A DNA stretch of 5,072 bases from Deltaproteobacteria bacterium UBA2385 (GCA_002343455.1 DDSR01000233.1:1-5072), one strand, 5' to 3'. Shown: positions 1-5,072, numbered from the stretch's first letter. Numbers and translations are program-made. The notes: generated by a model from the sequence alone, not told the origin.

Positions 1-985
1 GACCAGCCGCCCTGCCATCGCCTGGGTCGCGTAGCGCGAAGAACGCACCGACTGCGAGGACCGCACCGACAACAAGGCCGAAGATCAGCGGGGCGCGGGA
101 TTTCGCAGCCGCGCTCGCAAGAGCGCGGGGCTTGGTGGCTGCTTGTGGCGTTTCGGCCGCGTCCTTGCGGACGCGGCTGCCCGCCAGCGGAATGCTGGTG
201 ACATCCGTTTTTACTTCGCGGGCCTGCTGGTAGCGGTCGCCGGGATCGTTCTGCATGGCGCGGGAGACGATGTCGTCCCACTGCGGGGCCACCGGCGCGC
301 GCTCGGAGGGTGCCTTCCACGCGCCGCGCGGGAGCTGGCCGGTGATCATCTGGTAGATCATGACGCCGAGCGCATAGATGTCCGCGCGGTGGTCGATGGT
401 GGCGTTGGGATCGAACTGCTCCGGCGCGGCGTAGTCGGGCGTGCCCATTCCGGTGCCGGTCTGAGTGCGGAAGCTGCTCTCGGCATCGAAATGCTTGGCG
501 AGGCCGAAATCCGCTATCTTCACGCGCCCCTCGCGGGTGAGCATGATGTTGCTGGGCTTGATGTCGCGGTGCAGCAGGTGCAGCGGGCGCCCGTCGGGGC
601 CCGTCGTCGTCCAGGCGACGTGCAGGGCCGCGGCCACCTCGGCCATGATCTCCAGCATCGGCCCGACCGGGACGATCACCCCGGCCTTGAGGACCAGCCC
701 CAGGTCGGCGCCCTCGACCAGCTCCATCACCACGGTCCAGCTGTCGTCGAACTGCACCAGCCGGTGCACCTGCACGATCGCCCGGTGCCGGACCAGCCCC
801 AGGACCCGGGCCTCGTCGCGCAGGCGGCTGGCCACCTCGTCGATCTTGGCCATCTCGGGGTTGAGGACCTTCAGCGCCACCATCTGGCTGAAGCCGCCCT
901 CGCCCTGGTAGCGGGCCCGGTAGACCGTGCCGAAGCCGCCCGTCCCGAGCGCTTCGAGGACCTCGTAGCGACGCTCGGTCCCCAT
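1..985 (-). CDS. Hanks-type Ser/Thr protein kinase with membrane anchor, 3' end outside the window, possible mosaic
   Basis: This gene encodes a transmembrane protein Ser/Thr kinase; 328 codons are visible and the reading frame runs off at position 1. All catalytic marks are present: glycine loop GTGGFGTV (14-21), Lys39 in VALKV, helix-C Glu58, HRDIKPSN (139-146, Asp141 catalytic), DFG (159-161), GTPDYAAPE (181-189), DIYALG (202-207) and Arg251. A linker rich in Ala, Lys and Pro (about 265-298) leads to one hydrophobic helix (299-318), so the kinase is cytoplasmic and any later domain is probably periplasmic. The ATG overlaps the TGA of the upstream gene by one base, which fixes the start and implies coupled translation. 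Codon use changes sharply near codon 157: A/T-ending codons are 2 of 156 before and 33 of 172 after. The first half recalls deltaproteobacterial kinases; the second (RGAWKAPSE, DRYQQAREVKTDV) recalls Planctomycetota/Verrucomicrobiota kinases. That resemblance is from memory, not a search. The substrate is unknown. Confidence 0.93.
   Translation of the reverse strand, partial: MGTERRYEVLEALGTGGFGTVYRARYQGEGGFSQMVALKVLNPEMAKIDEVASRLRDEARVLGLVRHRAIVQVHRLVQFDDSWTVVMELVEGADLGLVLKAGVIVPVGPMLEIMAEVAAALHVAWTTTGPDGRPLHLLHRDIKPSNIMLTREGRVKIADFGLAKHFDAESSFRTQTGTGMGTPDYAAPEQFDPNATIDHRADIYALGVMIYQMITGQLPRGAWKAPSERAPVAPQWDDIVSRAMQNDPGDRYQQAREVKTDVTSIPLAGSRVRKDAAETPQAATKPRALASAAAKSRAPLIFGLVVGAVLAVGAFFALRDPGDGRAAG
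105..128 (-). repeat. Palindromic element, copy 1, inside the kinase linker
   Basis: On the minus strand this reads as an 8-bp perfect stem (CCGCGCTC / GAGCGCGG, positions 109-128) closed by the loop TTGC, followed by CTGC. It lies in the kinase reading frame and encodes about residues 286-294 (PRALASAAA) of the juxtamembrane linker. The same element recurs at 157-180 on the opposite strand with 20 of 24 bases identical. The four differences form two swapped base pairs that keep the stem intact. It could be a REP-like or coding-sequence-invading palindrome; I cannot name a family. Confidence 0.6.
157..180 (+). repeat. Palindromic element, copy 2, inside the kinase linker
   Basis: This copy reads CCGCGTCC, TTGC, GGACGCGG, then CTGC, on the plus strand. 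With position 156 paired to 177 the perfect stem is 9 bp around a 4-base loop. It encodes about residues 269-277 of the kinase (GSRVRKDAA). It is the inverted partner of the copy at 105-128, with 28 bases between them, so the two can also pair with each other. Both sit in the segment whose codon use departs from the rest of the window, and I found no further copy elsewhere in the window. Confidence 0.6.
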
Positions 986-987
986 CA
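983..987 (-). promoter_or_regulatory. TGATG stop-start overlap coupling the two minus-strand genes
   Basis: The TGA ending the exported helical-repeat protein (987-985) shares its last base with the ATG of the kinase (985-983). This is a classic layout for terminational re-initiation, so the kinase is probably made from the same transcript by ribosomes finishing the upstream gene. No separate promoter or strong Shine-Dalgarno is needed, though GTGTTC just upstream contains no good one. Confidence 0.75.
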
Positions 988-1938
988 GAACACGAAGGAG
1001 GTGACCAGGAGGATGCCCCCGGCGGCCGAGGTGGCCTGGGCGGCGTAGCCGAGCATGTTGACCCGCTTCCAGTGCGCGTCGATCTCCTGCTGACCCTCGT
1101 CCACCTGCGCCGGGTTCTCGTACTCGCGCTCCAGCAGCTCGCCCGTGTGGCGCTCGTAGGAGAGGCCGTCGAGCACGGCCGCGCCCCAGAGGGCCCCGCT
1201 GGCGGCGCCGACGCCGATGCCGGTGAAGAGCAGGGCCCGGTTGGGTCCGCCCTTCTTCTCCTTCTCGGCCTTGACCCGCGGGGCCTGGGGCTCGACCGGG
1301 GGCTTCTCGACCGGCGTGCGCACGCGGGGAGGGGGGGCCGTCGTGACGGCCACCGCGCTGACCTGGGCCCAGGAGGGCAGGGCCTCGCCCGGGAGGAGGT
1401 AGGTGCTGCCGACCATCGTCCCGTCGAGCAGATCGGCCTGCAGCACCGTCGGGCGGTCGCTGGGGCGCTGGCTGCCCGGGCGGCCGTCGACCCAGGTGCG
1501 GCGGTCCGGGCGCTGGCCGAGGCCTTCCGTGGCGCCGTCGGCGAGGTTCTGCGAGGCGTCCCAGGCGGCTCGCAGCGGGTGACCGTCAGGGGCGAGGTTC
1601 GCCGGCAGCGTCCAGCTGGGGTCGGCCAGCCGCGCGGCGTGGAAGGCCTGCCGGGTGACCTCGGTGTTGCCGTCCAGGAAGGCCGACAGCGCCAGGGCCC
1701 GATGCACGGCGGCGGCCTGGGCCGGGTCCAGCACGGTCTTCACGCAGAGCAGGTCGGCGCGCAGCGCGTCCACGCTGGCCTGCACCGCGGCCTTGTCCCG
1801 GGCCTGGTAGCCCTCGGTCGCCTGGGCAGCGGTCTGCAGCAGGGTCGCCCCGGTCGACGGGCAGGCCGCCTGCGCGGATCCCTGGCCGGTCCCGAGCAGG
1901 GCGAGCGCGACGAGGCTGTAGCGGAGGTGCCGGATCAT
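985..1938 (-). CDS. Exported helical-repeat protein with C-terminal two-helix membrane tail, function unknown
   Basis: The 317-residue product begins with a clear signal peptide: basic MIRHLRYS, a hydrophobic core, and a likely signal peptidase I site after SAQA (residue 24). Residues 26-135 are Ala-rich and helical, with a TPR-like segment ending FHAARLADPSWTLPANLAPDGHPLRAAWD. That pattern is common in envelope proteins of myxobacteria-like organisms. Two cysteines (26, 65) could form a disulfide. A short beta-like region (about 147-195) leads to a Pro-rich then Lys-rich linker (201-234). Two hydrophobic helices follow (about 235-256 and 295-316), separated by a charged, mostly acidic 38-residue loop. 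This suggests a periplasmic domain tethered to the inner membrane. It is the first gene of an operon with the Ser/Thr kinase, so it may be a sensor partner or accessory of that kinase; this is inference from position. The only Met that gives a signal peptide is the one used; no Shine-Dalgarno is visible before it, only pyrimidine-rich sequence. Confidence 0.88.
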   Translation of the reverse strand: MIRHLRYSLVALALLGTGQGSAQAACPSTGATLLQTAAQATEGYQARDKAAVQASVDALRADLLCVKTVLDPAQAAAVHRALALSAFLDGNTEVTRQAFHAARLADPSWTLPANLAPDGHPLRAAWDASQNLADGATEGLGQRPDRRTWVDGRPGSQRPSDRPTVLQADLLDGTMVGSTYLLPGEALPSWAQVSAVAVTTAPPPRVRTPVEKPPVEPQAPRVKAEKEKKGGPNRALLFTGIGVGAASGALWGAAVLDGLSYERHTGELLEREYENPAQVDEGQQEIDAHWKRVNMLGYAAQATSAAGGILLVTSFVF

Positions 1939-2065
1939 GGCGGAGGGGGCAGACCGAAGGGGGAGACCGAGGGAGAAGGCAGCCAGCCCCCATAATCGGT
2001 CCGCGCGCTTGGGGGGAGGGGCCGCCCTGTCCCCTCTCCCTCCAGAACCTGATTACACCCAAGGG
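1939..2065. promoter_or_regulatory. Divergent intergenic control region
   Basis: These 127 bases separate two genes transcribed away from each other, so both promoters should lie here. The only AT-rich spot resembling a -10 box is CATAAT at 1991-1996 (plus strand; five of six to the sigma-70 consensus), read as GATTAT on the minus strand one base further along. No convincing -35 element accompanies it at normal spacing on either strand, so promoter assignment is tentative. Neither gene has a properly spaced Shine-Dalgarno: AAGGG directly abuts the plus-strand ATG and the minus-strand start follows a pyrimidine tract. Confidence 0.5.
1945..1970. repeat. Tandem 13-base near-repeat beside the minus-strand start codon
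   Basis: GGGGGCAGACCGA (1945-1957) is followed at once by AGGGGGAGACCGA (1958-1970), matching at 11 of 13 positions. It lies 6 bases upstream of the ATG of the minus-strand operon, where a transcript leader or operator would be. Direct repeats of this size can be activator or repressor sites, but G-rich sequence in a 70% GC genome produces such matches easily. Confidence 0.3.
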
Positions 2066-2812
2066 ATGCCCACCGTGCTGCGCCTGCCCGACCGCCGATC
2101 CGACGAAGAATCCCTCTGGGCCCTGGTCGAGGCCGGCGCCGTCGAGGTCGAGGCCGAGGGCGAGGATCTGCTCGGCCTCTTCGTCGGCGAGCCTCCCACT
2201 CTGCCCGGCGCCCGGGTCGAGCCGGCCCTGATGTTCGACCAGGGCGACACCTGGGCGGCCTCCCTGCGCCCCTTCCAGGTCGGGCCGCTGCGCATCGCCC
2301 CCCTGGGCCAGCCCGGCGACCTCGTGCTCGAGTCGGGCCCGGCCTTCGGCAGCGGCCAGCACCCCAGCACCCGCCTCGTCCTGGACCGCCTCGCCCTGCG
2401 CCCGCCGACCGGCCGCGTGCTCGACGTCGGCACCGGCAACGGCATCCTCGCCTTGGCCGCCCTCCGCCTGGGGGCAGCCTCCGCGGTCGGCGTCGACACC
2501 GATCCGGCGGCCTTGCCCATCGCCGCCTCCAACGCCGCCCGCGCCGGCCTCTCCGATCGACTGGAGCTGCGCGCGGACCTGCCGGAGCAGCCCTTCGACC
2601 TGATCCTGGTCAACATCGTCGCCGACACCGTGCTGGACCTCGCCCCCGCCCTGCTGACCCGCCTCGCCCCCGGCGGCGAGCTCTGCGCCTCGGGCGTCAG
2701 CGAGCTGCGCCGGGCCGAGGTCGAGCGCGGCCTGCGGCGGCTGGGCCTTCATGTGCCCGGCGGCGAGGAGTCCGGCGGCTGGTGGCGCATCGACGCCCTG
2801 GCCTCCTGGTAG
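2066..2812 (+). CDS. prmA: PrmA-family SAM-dependent methyltransferase (ribosomal protein L11 methyltransferase)
   Basis: The 248-residue product is a class I methyltransferase of the PrmA type, which in characterised cases trimethylates ribosomal protein L11 using S-adenosylmethionine in the cytoplasm. Family marks run in order. FGSGQHPST (94-102) matches the PrmA FGTGxHxTT signature. VLDVGTGNG (118-126) is SAM motif I, and Asp144 (GVDTDP) ends strand 2 as the likely ribose-binding acid. NIVADTVLDLAPALLTRLAPGGELCASGV (183-211) matches the PrmA NILAxxL...LAPxLxxxLxPGG block, and GWWRI closes the protein. The N-terminal substrate-recognition region is short (about 65-85 residues), so the total is below the roughly 290 residues of E. 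coli PrmA and closer to the short Thermus type. The ATG at 2066 was chosen because the residues upstream in frame (from 1937) are not protein-like. The protein contains no lysine. It may be co-transcribed with the hydrolase that starts 6 bases downstream. Another protein substrate cannot be excluded. Confidence 0.87.
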   Translation: MPTVLRLPDRRSDEESLWALVEAGAVEVEAEGEDLLGLFVGEPPTLPGARVEPALMFDQGDTWAASLRPFQVGPLRIAPLGQPGDLVLESGPAFGSGQHPSTRLVLDRLALRPPTGRVLDVGTGNGILALAALRLGAASAVGVDTDPAALPIAASNAARAGLSDRLELRADLPEQPFDLILVNIVADTVLDLAPALLTRLAPGGELCASGVSELRRAEVERGLRRLGLHVPGGEESGGWWRIDALASW

Positions 2813-2818
2813 CCGGCC

Positions 2819-4537
2819 ATGCTGCTCTCCCTGCTCCTGTCCTGCTCTCCACCCGAGGTGGTGGCCCACGCCCCGGCCGAACCGGCGCCCGCATTCGTCC
2901 AGCCCGGCCTCCCTCGGGGCGTGCACGAGCTGCTGCCCGGCGTCTGGCTGATGACCGGCTTCGCCCTGGCCAACGTCATCGCCATCGACGCGCCCGAGGG
3001 CCTGATCATCGTCGACACCACCGAGGGCGCCTCTTCGGCGGCCGAGGCCCTGGCCGCCCTGCGCACGAAGACGGACCGCCCTGTCGCGGCCATCCTCCTC
3101 TCGCACGGCCACCCCGACCATGTCTTCGGCGGGCGGGTCTTCCTCGACGCCGACGCCGACGGACCCGGCGGCTCCCTGCCCCCGGTCTGGGCCCACCGCG
3201 ACACCGCCGCCCGCATCGACGAGGTCGTCAGCGTCGTCGGCGACGCCATCCACCTGCGCTCGATGCGCATGTTCGGCGATCCCCTCTCCGACGAGGAGGT
3301 CACCAGCCCGCTCGGTGCCCGCCTGCGCTACGCGCCCGAGGACATCGCCCTGGCCCGCCCGACCCACACCGTCGACGGCGACGCCACGGTCCGGCTGGCG
3401 GGCCTCGACGTCGAGCTGCTGCACCTGCCCGGCGAGACCGAGGACCACCTCGCCCTGTGGCTGCCCGACCGTGGCCTGCTGCTGCCCGGGGACAACGTCT
3501 ACCAGGCCTTCCCGAACCTGCACACCATCCGCGGCACCCGCTGGCGAGACCCGCGGCTGTGGGTACAGAGCCTGGACCGGATGCGCGATCTGGACGCCAG
3601 GGTGCTGATCCCGGCGCACACCGGGCCCCTGACCGACGCGGCGGAGATCGAACAGACCCTGACCGCCTGGCGGGACGCCATCCAGTACGTCCACGATCAG
3701 TCTGTTCGCGGCATCAACCAGGGCCAGGGGCCCGAGGAGCTGGCCGCCCGCGTCGCCCTCCCGCCGCACCTCGCCACGCACCCCTGGCTGGCCCAGACCT
3801 ACGGTCGGGTCGACTGGTCGGTGCGGGCGGTCTTCCAGGGCTACCTCGGCTGGTTCGACGGCCAGGGCGCGACCCTGCTCCCGGTCTCGCCCGAGGAGCG
3901 CTCCCGTCGCCTGCTGCTGGCATTCGAGAGCGGGACCCCGCTCCCCGAGCAGGCGCAGGCCGCCTTCGACCAGGGCGATATGGCCTGGGCCGCCGAGCTG
4001 GCCGCCCACTGGAGCCGCGCCGAGCCCGACAGCGAGCCCGCCCGGGCCTTGCTGGCCGCGTGCTACGAGGCGCTGGCGGTCGGACAGATCAACATGAACG
4101 CCCGCAACTGGCTGCGCACCCAGGCCGCCGAGCTGCGAGGCGAGGTGCAGATCCTCCCGCCCGTCCCGGCTCGGGTGCCCGACGATCTGATCGAGGGCCT
4201 GCCGATCGAGGTCTTCATGGCCGCCCTGGGGCCGCGCCTGCGGGCCGAGCGGGTGCTGGAGACGGACCTCGTCATCGCCTTTGCCTTCACCGATCTCGAC
4301 GAGCACTGGGTCCTGCACATCCGCCGTGGCGTGGCCGAGACCCGGCGTCGCAGCGCAGAACAGATCGAGGCGCTGAAGCCCGGGGTGCGGGTGCGGTGCA
4401 GCAGCCAGACCTGGAAGCGGGTCTCCACCGGGAAGATCAGCCCGGTGCAGGCCGTCGCCGCCCGCGAGCTGGAGGTGGACGGGACGATGGAGGCGGTGGG
4501 AGGGATGCTGGACTGGTTCGAGCGTCCGGCGGGCTAG
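2819..4537 (+). CDS. Metallo-beta-lactamase-fold hydrolase of the alkyl-sulfatase family, putative lipoprotein
   Basis: The 572-residue product has the three-domain layout of SdsA1-type alkyl sulfatases, which cleave alkyl sulfate esters with two zinc ions. The metal-binding domain (about 35-270) carries HGHPDH (96-101), PGETEDH (204-210), GDN (224-226) and PAHTGP (265-270). The helical dimerisation domain (about 275-440) has the family hallmarks RDAIQYVHDQSVRGIN, VDWSVRAVFQGYLGWFDG and an AEL...AEPDSEPARALLAACYEAL block. An SCP2-like C-terminal domain follows (about 455-570). Two positions differ from SdsA1-type enzymes as I recall them: Asp225 stands where a zinc-ligand Glu is usual, and PN (232-233) replaces HN before LHTIRG. 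The protein therefore probably belongs to a sister subfamily with unproven sulfatase activity. The start MLLSLLLSC contains a lipobox-like LLSC (Cys9), but the signal is very short and lacks positive charge; an in-frame TAG three codons upstream rules out a longer start. Spacing to the methyltransferase gene suggests one transcript. Confidence 0.87.
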   Translation: MLLSLLLSCSPPEVVAHAPAEPAPAFVQPGLPRGVHELLPGVWLMTGFALANVIAIDAPEGLIIVDTTEGASSAAEALAALRTKTDRPVAAILLSHGHPDHVFGGRVFLDADADGPGGSLPPVWAHRDTAARIDEVVSVVGDAIHLRSMRMFGDPLSDEEVTSPLGARLRYAPEDIALARPTHTVDGDATVRLAGLDVELLHLPGETEDHLALWLPDRGLLLPGDNVYQAFPNLHTIRGTRWRDPRLWVQSLDRMRDLDARVLIPAHTGPLTDAAEIEQTLTAWRDAIQYVHDQSVRGINQGQGPEELAARVALPPHLATHPWLAQTYGRVDWSVRAVFQGYLGWFDGQGATLLPVSPEERSRRLLLAFESGTPLPEQAQAAFDQGDMAWAAELAAHWSRAEPDSEPARALLAACYEALAVGQINMNARNWLRTQAAELRGEVQILPPVPARVPDDLIEGLPIEVFMAALGPRLRAERVLETDLVIAFAFTDLDEHWVLHIRRGVAETRRRSAEQIEALKPGVRVRCSSQTWKRVSTGKISPVQAVAARELEVDGTMEAVGGMLDWFERPAG

Positions 4538-4559
4538 TACGCGCGGCCGGCGGGCCAGG
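4538..4559. other. 22-base convergent gap, no clear terminator
   Basis: The two convergent genes end 22 bases apart. The gap contains GGCCGGCGGGCC, which could fold only as a 4-bp stem, and it is not followed by a T-run on either strand. CCGGCGGGC occurs twice (4526-4534 and 4547-4555) as a direct repeat spanning the hydrolase stop codon. Terminators for both transcripts may lie inside the opposing genes or be factor-dependent. Confidence 0.4.
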
Positions 4560-5057
4560 CTACTGGGTGTCGATCTCGACGGTGTCCTGCTCGCTGAGGT
4601 TCAGGCGCTTGCGGAGCTTCTCGTTGTAGGCGTCGATGCGGGCCTGCGCGCGGCTGCGGGTGTACCAGTAGCGGTAGTTCATGGTCGTTCCCCAGATGAT
4701 CGCCCCGGGGATGGTCGCGACCCCCCCCGCGAGGCCCACCCCCACAGCCGCCTCGTTGATGTCCGGATCCGAGAGGCCGATCGCCACTCCACCCAGCAAC
4801 ACCGCGCTGCCCACGCCGATCAGGGAGAGCCCCGACACGCGGCGGCTGTGCAGCTTCTGCTGGGTCGTGGTGTCGCCGACCAGCTTGGCGAAGCTCATCG
4901 GGCTGAGCATGGTCGCGCCCCCACGGAGCACCCCCTCGACCTGCACCTGGCTGGCGGTCGTGTAGCCGACGCCCCCGACGCCCCCGACGCCCCCGACGCC
5001 GACGCCCCCGACGCCGCCCGGCACATAGCCCATGACCATCGTCTGTACAGAGCCCAT
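4560..5057 (-). CDS. Small two-helix membrane protein with Val-Gly-Gly repeat, function unknown (5' end may extend past the window)
   Basis: The 165-residue product is not a protein I can name. After a short start it has a glycine-rich tract PGGVGGVGVGGVGGVGGVG (13-31). Next is a segment LSPMSFAKLVGDTTTQQKLHSRRVSG (51-76), resembling a motif seen in small membrane proteins of myxobacteria-like genomes. Two hydrophobic helices (about 75-95 and 103-124) follow, and then a charged tail RSRAQARIDAYNEKLRKRLNLSEQD likely to be helical and cytoplasmic. The chosen ATG has GGAG 9 bases upstream, a good ribosome site. However, the frame stays open to the window edge (codons reading SEYLR before the Met), and the product as called has no signal peptide, so a longer form with an export signal is possible. 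It is convergent with the hydrolase gene and shares no evident function with it. Confidence 0.75.
   Translation of the reverse strand: MGSVQTMVMGYVPGGVGGVGVGGVGGVGGVGYTTASQVQVEGVLRGGATMLSPMSFAKLVGDTTTQQKLHSRRVSGLSLIGVGSAVLLGGVAIGLSDPDINEAAVGVGLAGGVATIPGAIIWGTTMNYRYWYTRSRAQARIDAYNEKLRKRLNLSEQDTVEIDTQ
4721..4728. repeat. Homopolymeric C8/G8 tract in a coding region
   Basis: Eight consecutive C on the plus strand (G8 on the coding strand) encode Gly111-Gly112 and the first base of the Val113 codon in the second hydrophobic helix of the small membrane protein. Tracts of this length can slip in replication and are also frequent sites of sequencing indels; a one-base change would alter everything after residue 112. 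Confidence 0.7.
4966..5013. repeat. In-frame 9-base tandem repeat (CCCCCGACG) encoding Val-Gly-Gly
   Basis: The plus strand reads CCGACG, three perfect copies of CCCCCGACG, another shortened CCGACG, and a fourth full copy. Units differ by whole codons (9 or 6 bases), so the array stays in frame with the minus-strand gene and makes a flexible Val-Gly-Gly stretch. Copy number is likely to vary between strains. Confidence 0.85.
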
Positions 5058-5066
5058 GCGCAGGTA

Positions 5067-5070
5067 CTCC
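5067..5070 (-). promoter_or_regulatory. Ribosome binding site for the small membrane protein
   Basis: GGAG on the minus strand lies 9 bases before the ATG at 5057. It is the best-spaced Shine-Dalgarno-like sequence at any start in the window and supports this ATG, although the reading frame remains open upstream to the window edge. Confidence 0.45.
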
Positions 5071-5072
5071 GA

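Noticed and set aside
105..180. Intrinsic terminator from the GC-rich hairpins
   Set aside because: Both lie within the kinase reading frame before its transmembrane helix, and neither is followed by a T-run.
143..1048. A 301-codon open frame on the plus strand opposite the kinase
   Set aside because: The minus strand carries every kinase motif in order, whereas this frame has a His/Asp/Leu-rich composition and no recognisable domain.
1072..1995. A 307-codon open frame on the plus strand opposite the exported protein
   Set aside because: The minus strand has a proper signal peptide and two membrane helices; this frame is Gly/Arg-rich with no start context.
2035..2065. Promoter with TTACAC as -10 giving a leaderless methyltransferase mRNA
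   Set aside because: The hexamer matches the consensus poorly and no -35 element is found at a suitable distance.
2807..2821. Amber readthrough joining the methyltransferase to the hydrolase, since both share a frame with only TAG between
   Set aside because: There is no readthrough context or family precedent, and the hydrolase has its own ATG six bases on. Sharing a frame happens by chance one time in three.
1586..4318. A 910-codon open frame on the minus strand across the methyltransferase and hydrolase genes
   Set aside because: It is antisense to two genes with clear family motifs, is extreme in Gly, Arg, Gln and Asp, and shows no domain. High GC at third positions of the real genes removes stop codons from this frame.
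2782..4629. A 615-codon open frame on the plus strand, out of frame with the hydrolase
   Set aside because: Composition is Arg/Pro/Gly/Ala low-complexity and it overlaps the hydrolase throughout; it is a frame shadow.
4966..5013. CRISPR-like array
   Set aside because: The units are 9-base tandem repeats without spacers and encode Val-Gly-Gly in frame.

Overview
The window is high-GC bacterial DNA, about 70% G+C by eye, with almost every codon in most genes ending in G or C. Gene content resembles Myxococcota and related former deltaproteobacteria. The signs are a Hanks-type kinase behind an exported helical-repeat protein with a two-helix membrane tail, and a small two-helix membrane protein. 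This placement is inference from protein style; there is no marker gene. The distal half of the kinase looks different and recalls kinases of the Planctomycetota/Verrucomicrobiota type.

Layout: positions 1-1938 hold a two-gene minus-strand operon. The first gene (1938-985) encodes an exported, probably membrane-anchored protein of unknown function. Its TGA overlaps by one base the ATG of a Ser/Thr protein kinase (985 to beyond position 1). A divergent control region (1939-2065) separates this from a plus-strand pair: a PrmA-type methyltransferase (2066-2812) and, 6 bases on, a metallo-beta-lactamase-fold protein of the alkyl-sulfatase family (2819-4537). After a 22-base convergent gap, a minus-strand gene (5057-4560, possibly extending past the window) encodes a small membrane protein with a Val-Gly-Gly repeat.

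The strongest signal is inside the kinase. Codons 1-156 have 2 of 156 ending in A or T. Codons 157-328 have 33 of 172, and CGG arginine codons vanish. The switch lies at or just after the HRDxKxxN motif, the most conserved stretch of any kinase gene. The atypical half also carries two inverted copies of a 24-base palindromic element whose four differences are two compensated stem pairs. Together these suggest a junction between two kinase genes of different origin, by recombination or by metagenome misassembly. The sequence alone cannot separate the two.

The two operons have no obvious joint pathway. The left one looks like a signalling pair. On the right, a translation-factor methyltransferase sits beside a hydrolase, which looks like neighbourhood rather than shared function. 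I see no RNA gene, CRISPR array, insertion sequence or convincing terminator, and no clear new defence or metabolic system.
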